A stretch of DNA of 6,264 bases from contig JAKBSX010000186.1 of the NCBI GenBank assembly GCA_021844725.1, forward strand, positions 1-6,264, in the 5' to 3' direction. The notes below the pieces were generated by a model. That model made no database searches. It was not told the origin of the DNA and was given only the letters and a program-made list of their open reading frames with translations. The translations under genes and the position numbers were made by a program. Shown in pieces: positions 6,001 through 6,264 of the stretch; the first letter of the stretch is position 1; each line of letters starts with the position of its first letter. Source of the stretch: Actinomycetes bacterium (GTDB taxonomy: Bacteria; Actinomycetota; Acidimicrobiia; Acidimicrobiales; Acidimicrobiaceae).

Positions 6001-6264
6001 ACCTACTCGCCACCAATTTGTGGACCGTCCGTCCCATCTGACATGCGAGTTTGCTTATGACGGTCGTGACATTTTGCAAAAACTGCTCCTCGAATTCAAT
6101 GCCCACCGCGGCGTCTAGTTGGATTGCTAGAGTTAGTTCGCTAATGGCATCATTGATAGCGATTTGCAGTTTCTCTAGTTCCCATCCGGAGAGCTGATCC
6201 AGGTCAGTGGTGGCGAAATACTCCAGCTGACCGATGTAATCTGTCTGATGTAGAAGATCTAGCA
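5999..6264 (-). CDS. C-terminal part of a helical protein of unknown function (partial, runs off right edge)
   Basis: From the right edge the minus strand is open for 87 complete codons and stops at TAA (6001-5999). The start lies outside the window. The visible part is leucine-rich, acidic and probably all helical: LDLLHQTDYIGQLEYF, then DLDQLSGWELEKLQIAI, DAISELTLAIQLD, and a final segment ending ACQMGRTVHKLVASR that turns basic. The other two minus-strand frames contain stops here, which supports this one. I recognise no family. Its stop overlaps the ribosome site of the next gene, so it is the upstream member of the same operon. By position, an accessory DNA-binding or partner protein to the relaxase-like and helicase-like genes is possible, but nothing in the sequence proves it. 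Confidence 0.65.
   Translation of the reverse strand, partial: LDLLHQTDYIGQLEYFATTDLDQLSGWELEKLQIAINDAISELTLAIQLDAAVGIEFEEQFLQNVTTVISKLACQMGRTVHKLVASR

Overview
The window holds two unrelated blocks that converge on a non-coding gap. The left block (about 1-4460, + strand, roughly 46% GC by eye) looks chromosomal: an ornithine cyclodeaminase/mu-crystallin family oxidoreductase, then a tripartite tricarboxylate transporter (TTT) with a fused TctA-TctB membrane protein and a separate TctC-type substrate-binding lipoprotein. The binding protein has a lipobox cysteine followed by a Ser/Thr/Ala-rich tether. That points to a single-membrane (Gram-positive-type) cell, most likely an actinobacterium of moderate GC. 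A low-GC Acidimicrobiia-like host is a guess, not shown. TTG and GTG starts are used.

The right block (about 4995-6264, - strand, locally GC-richer and patchy) is a compact run of very small genes reading right to left: the C-terminal end of a helical protein entering from the right edge; a 60-aa protein with a relaxase-like DPHIHTH histidine cluster; a 126-aa protein resembling the first half of a TraI/RecD-type helicase domain; and a 148-aa helical protein that needs a one-base frame change to be read whole. Stops and starts overlap (3, 14 and 1 nt arrangements) and two ribosome sites are identical (AAGGAGAAAAA), so these genes are translationally coupled. It resembles a plasmid, integrated-element or mobilisation module, but no full relaxase, integrase or replication gene is visible.

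The gap (4460-4994) holds a strong 13-bp hairpin that probably ends the transporter transcript, then four successive inverted repeats at 4851-4986 next to the end of the minus-strand genes. No tRNA, rRNA, CRISPR array or complete insertion sequence was seen.

In the left block the transporter would capture a carboxylate or related small organic acid and import it with ion coupling. The neighbouring NAD(P)-binding enzyme probably acts on the imported compound or its product, but the family's catalytic Lys and Asp appear to be replaced, so the ornithine reaction should not be assumed. The most unusual part is the minus-strand block, where relaxase-like and helicase-like signatures sit in separate miniature genes.
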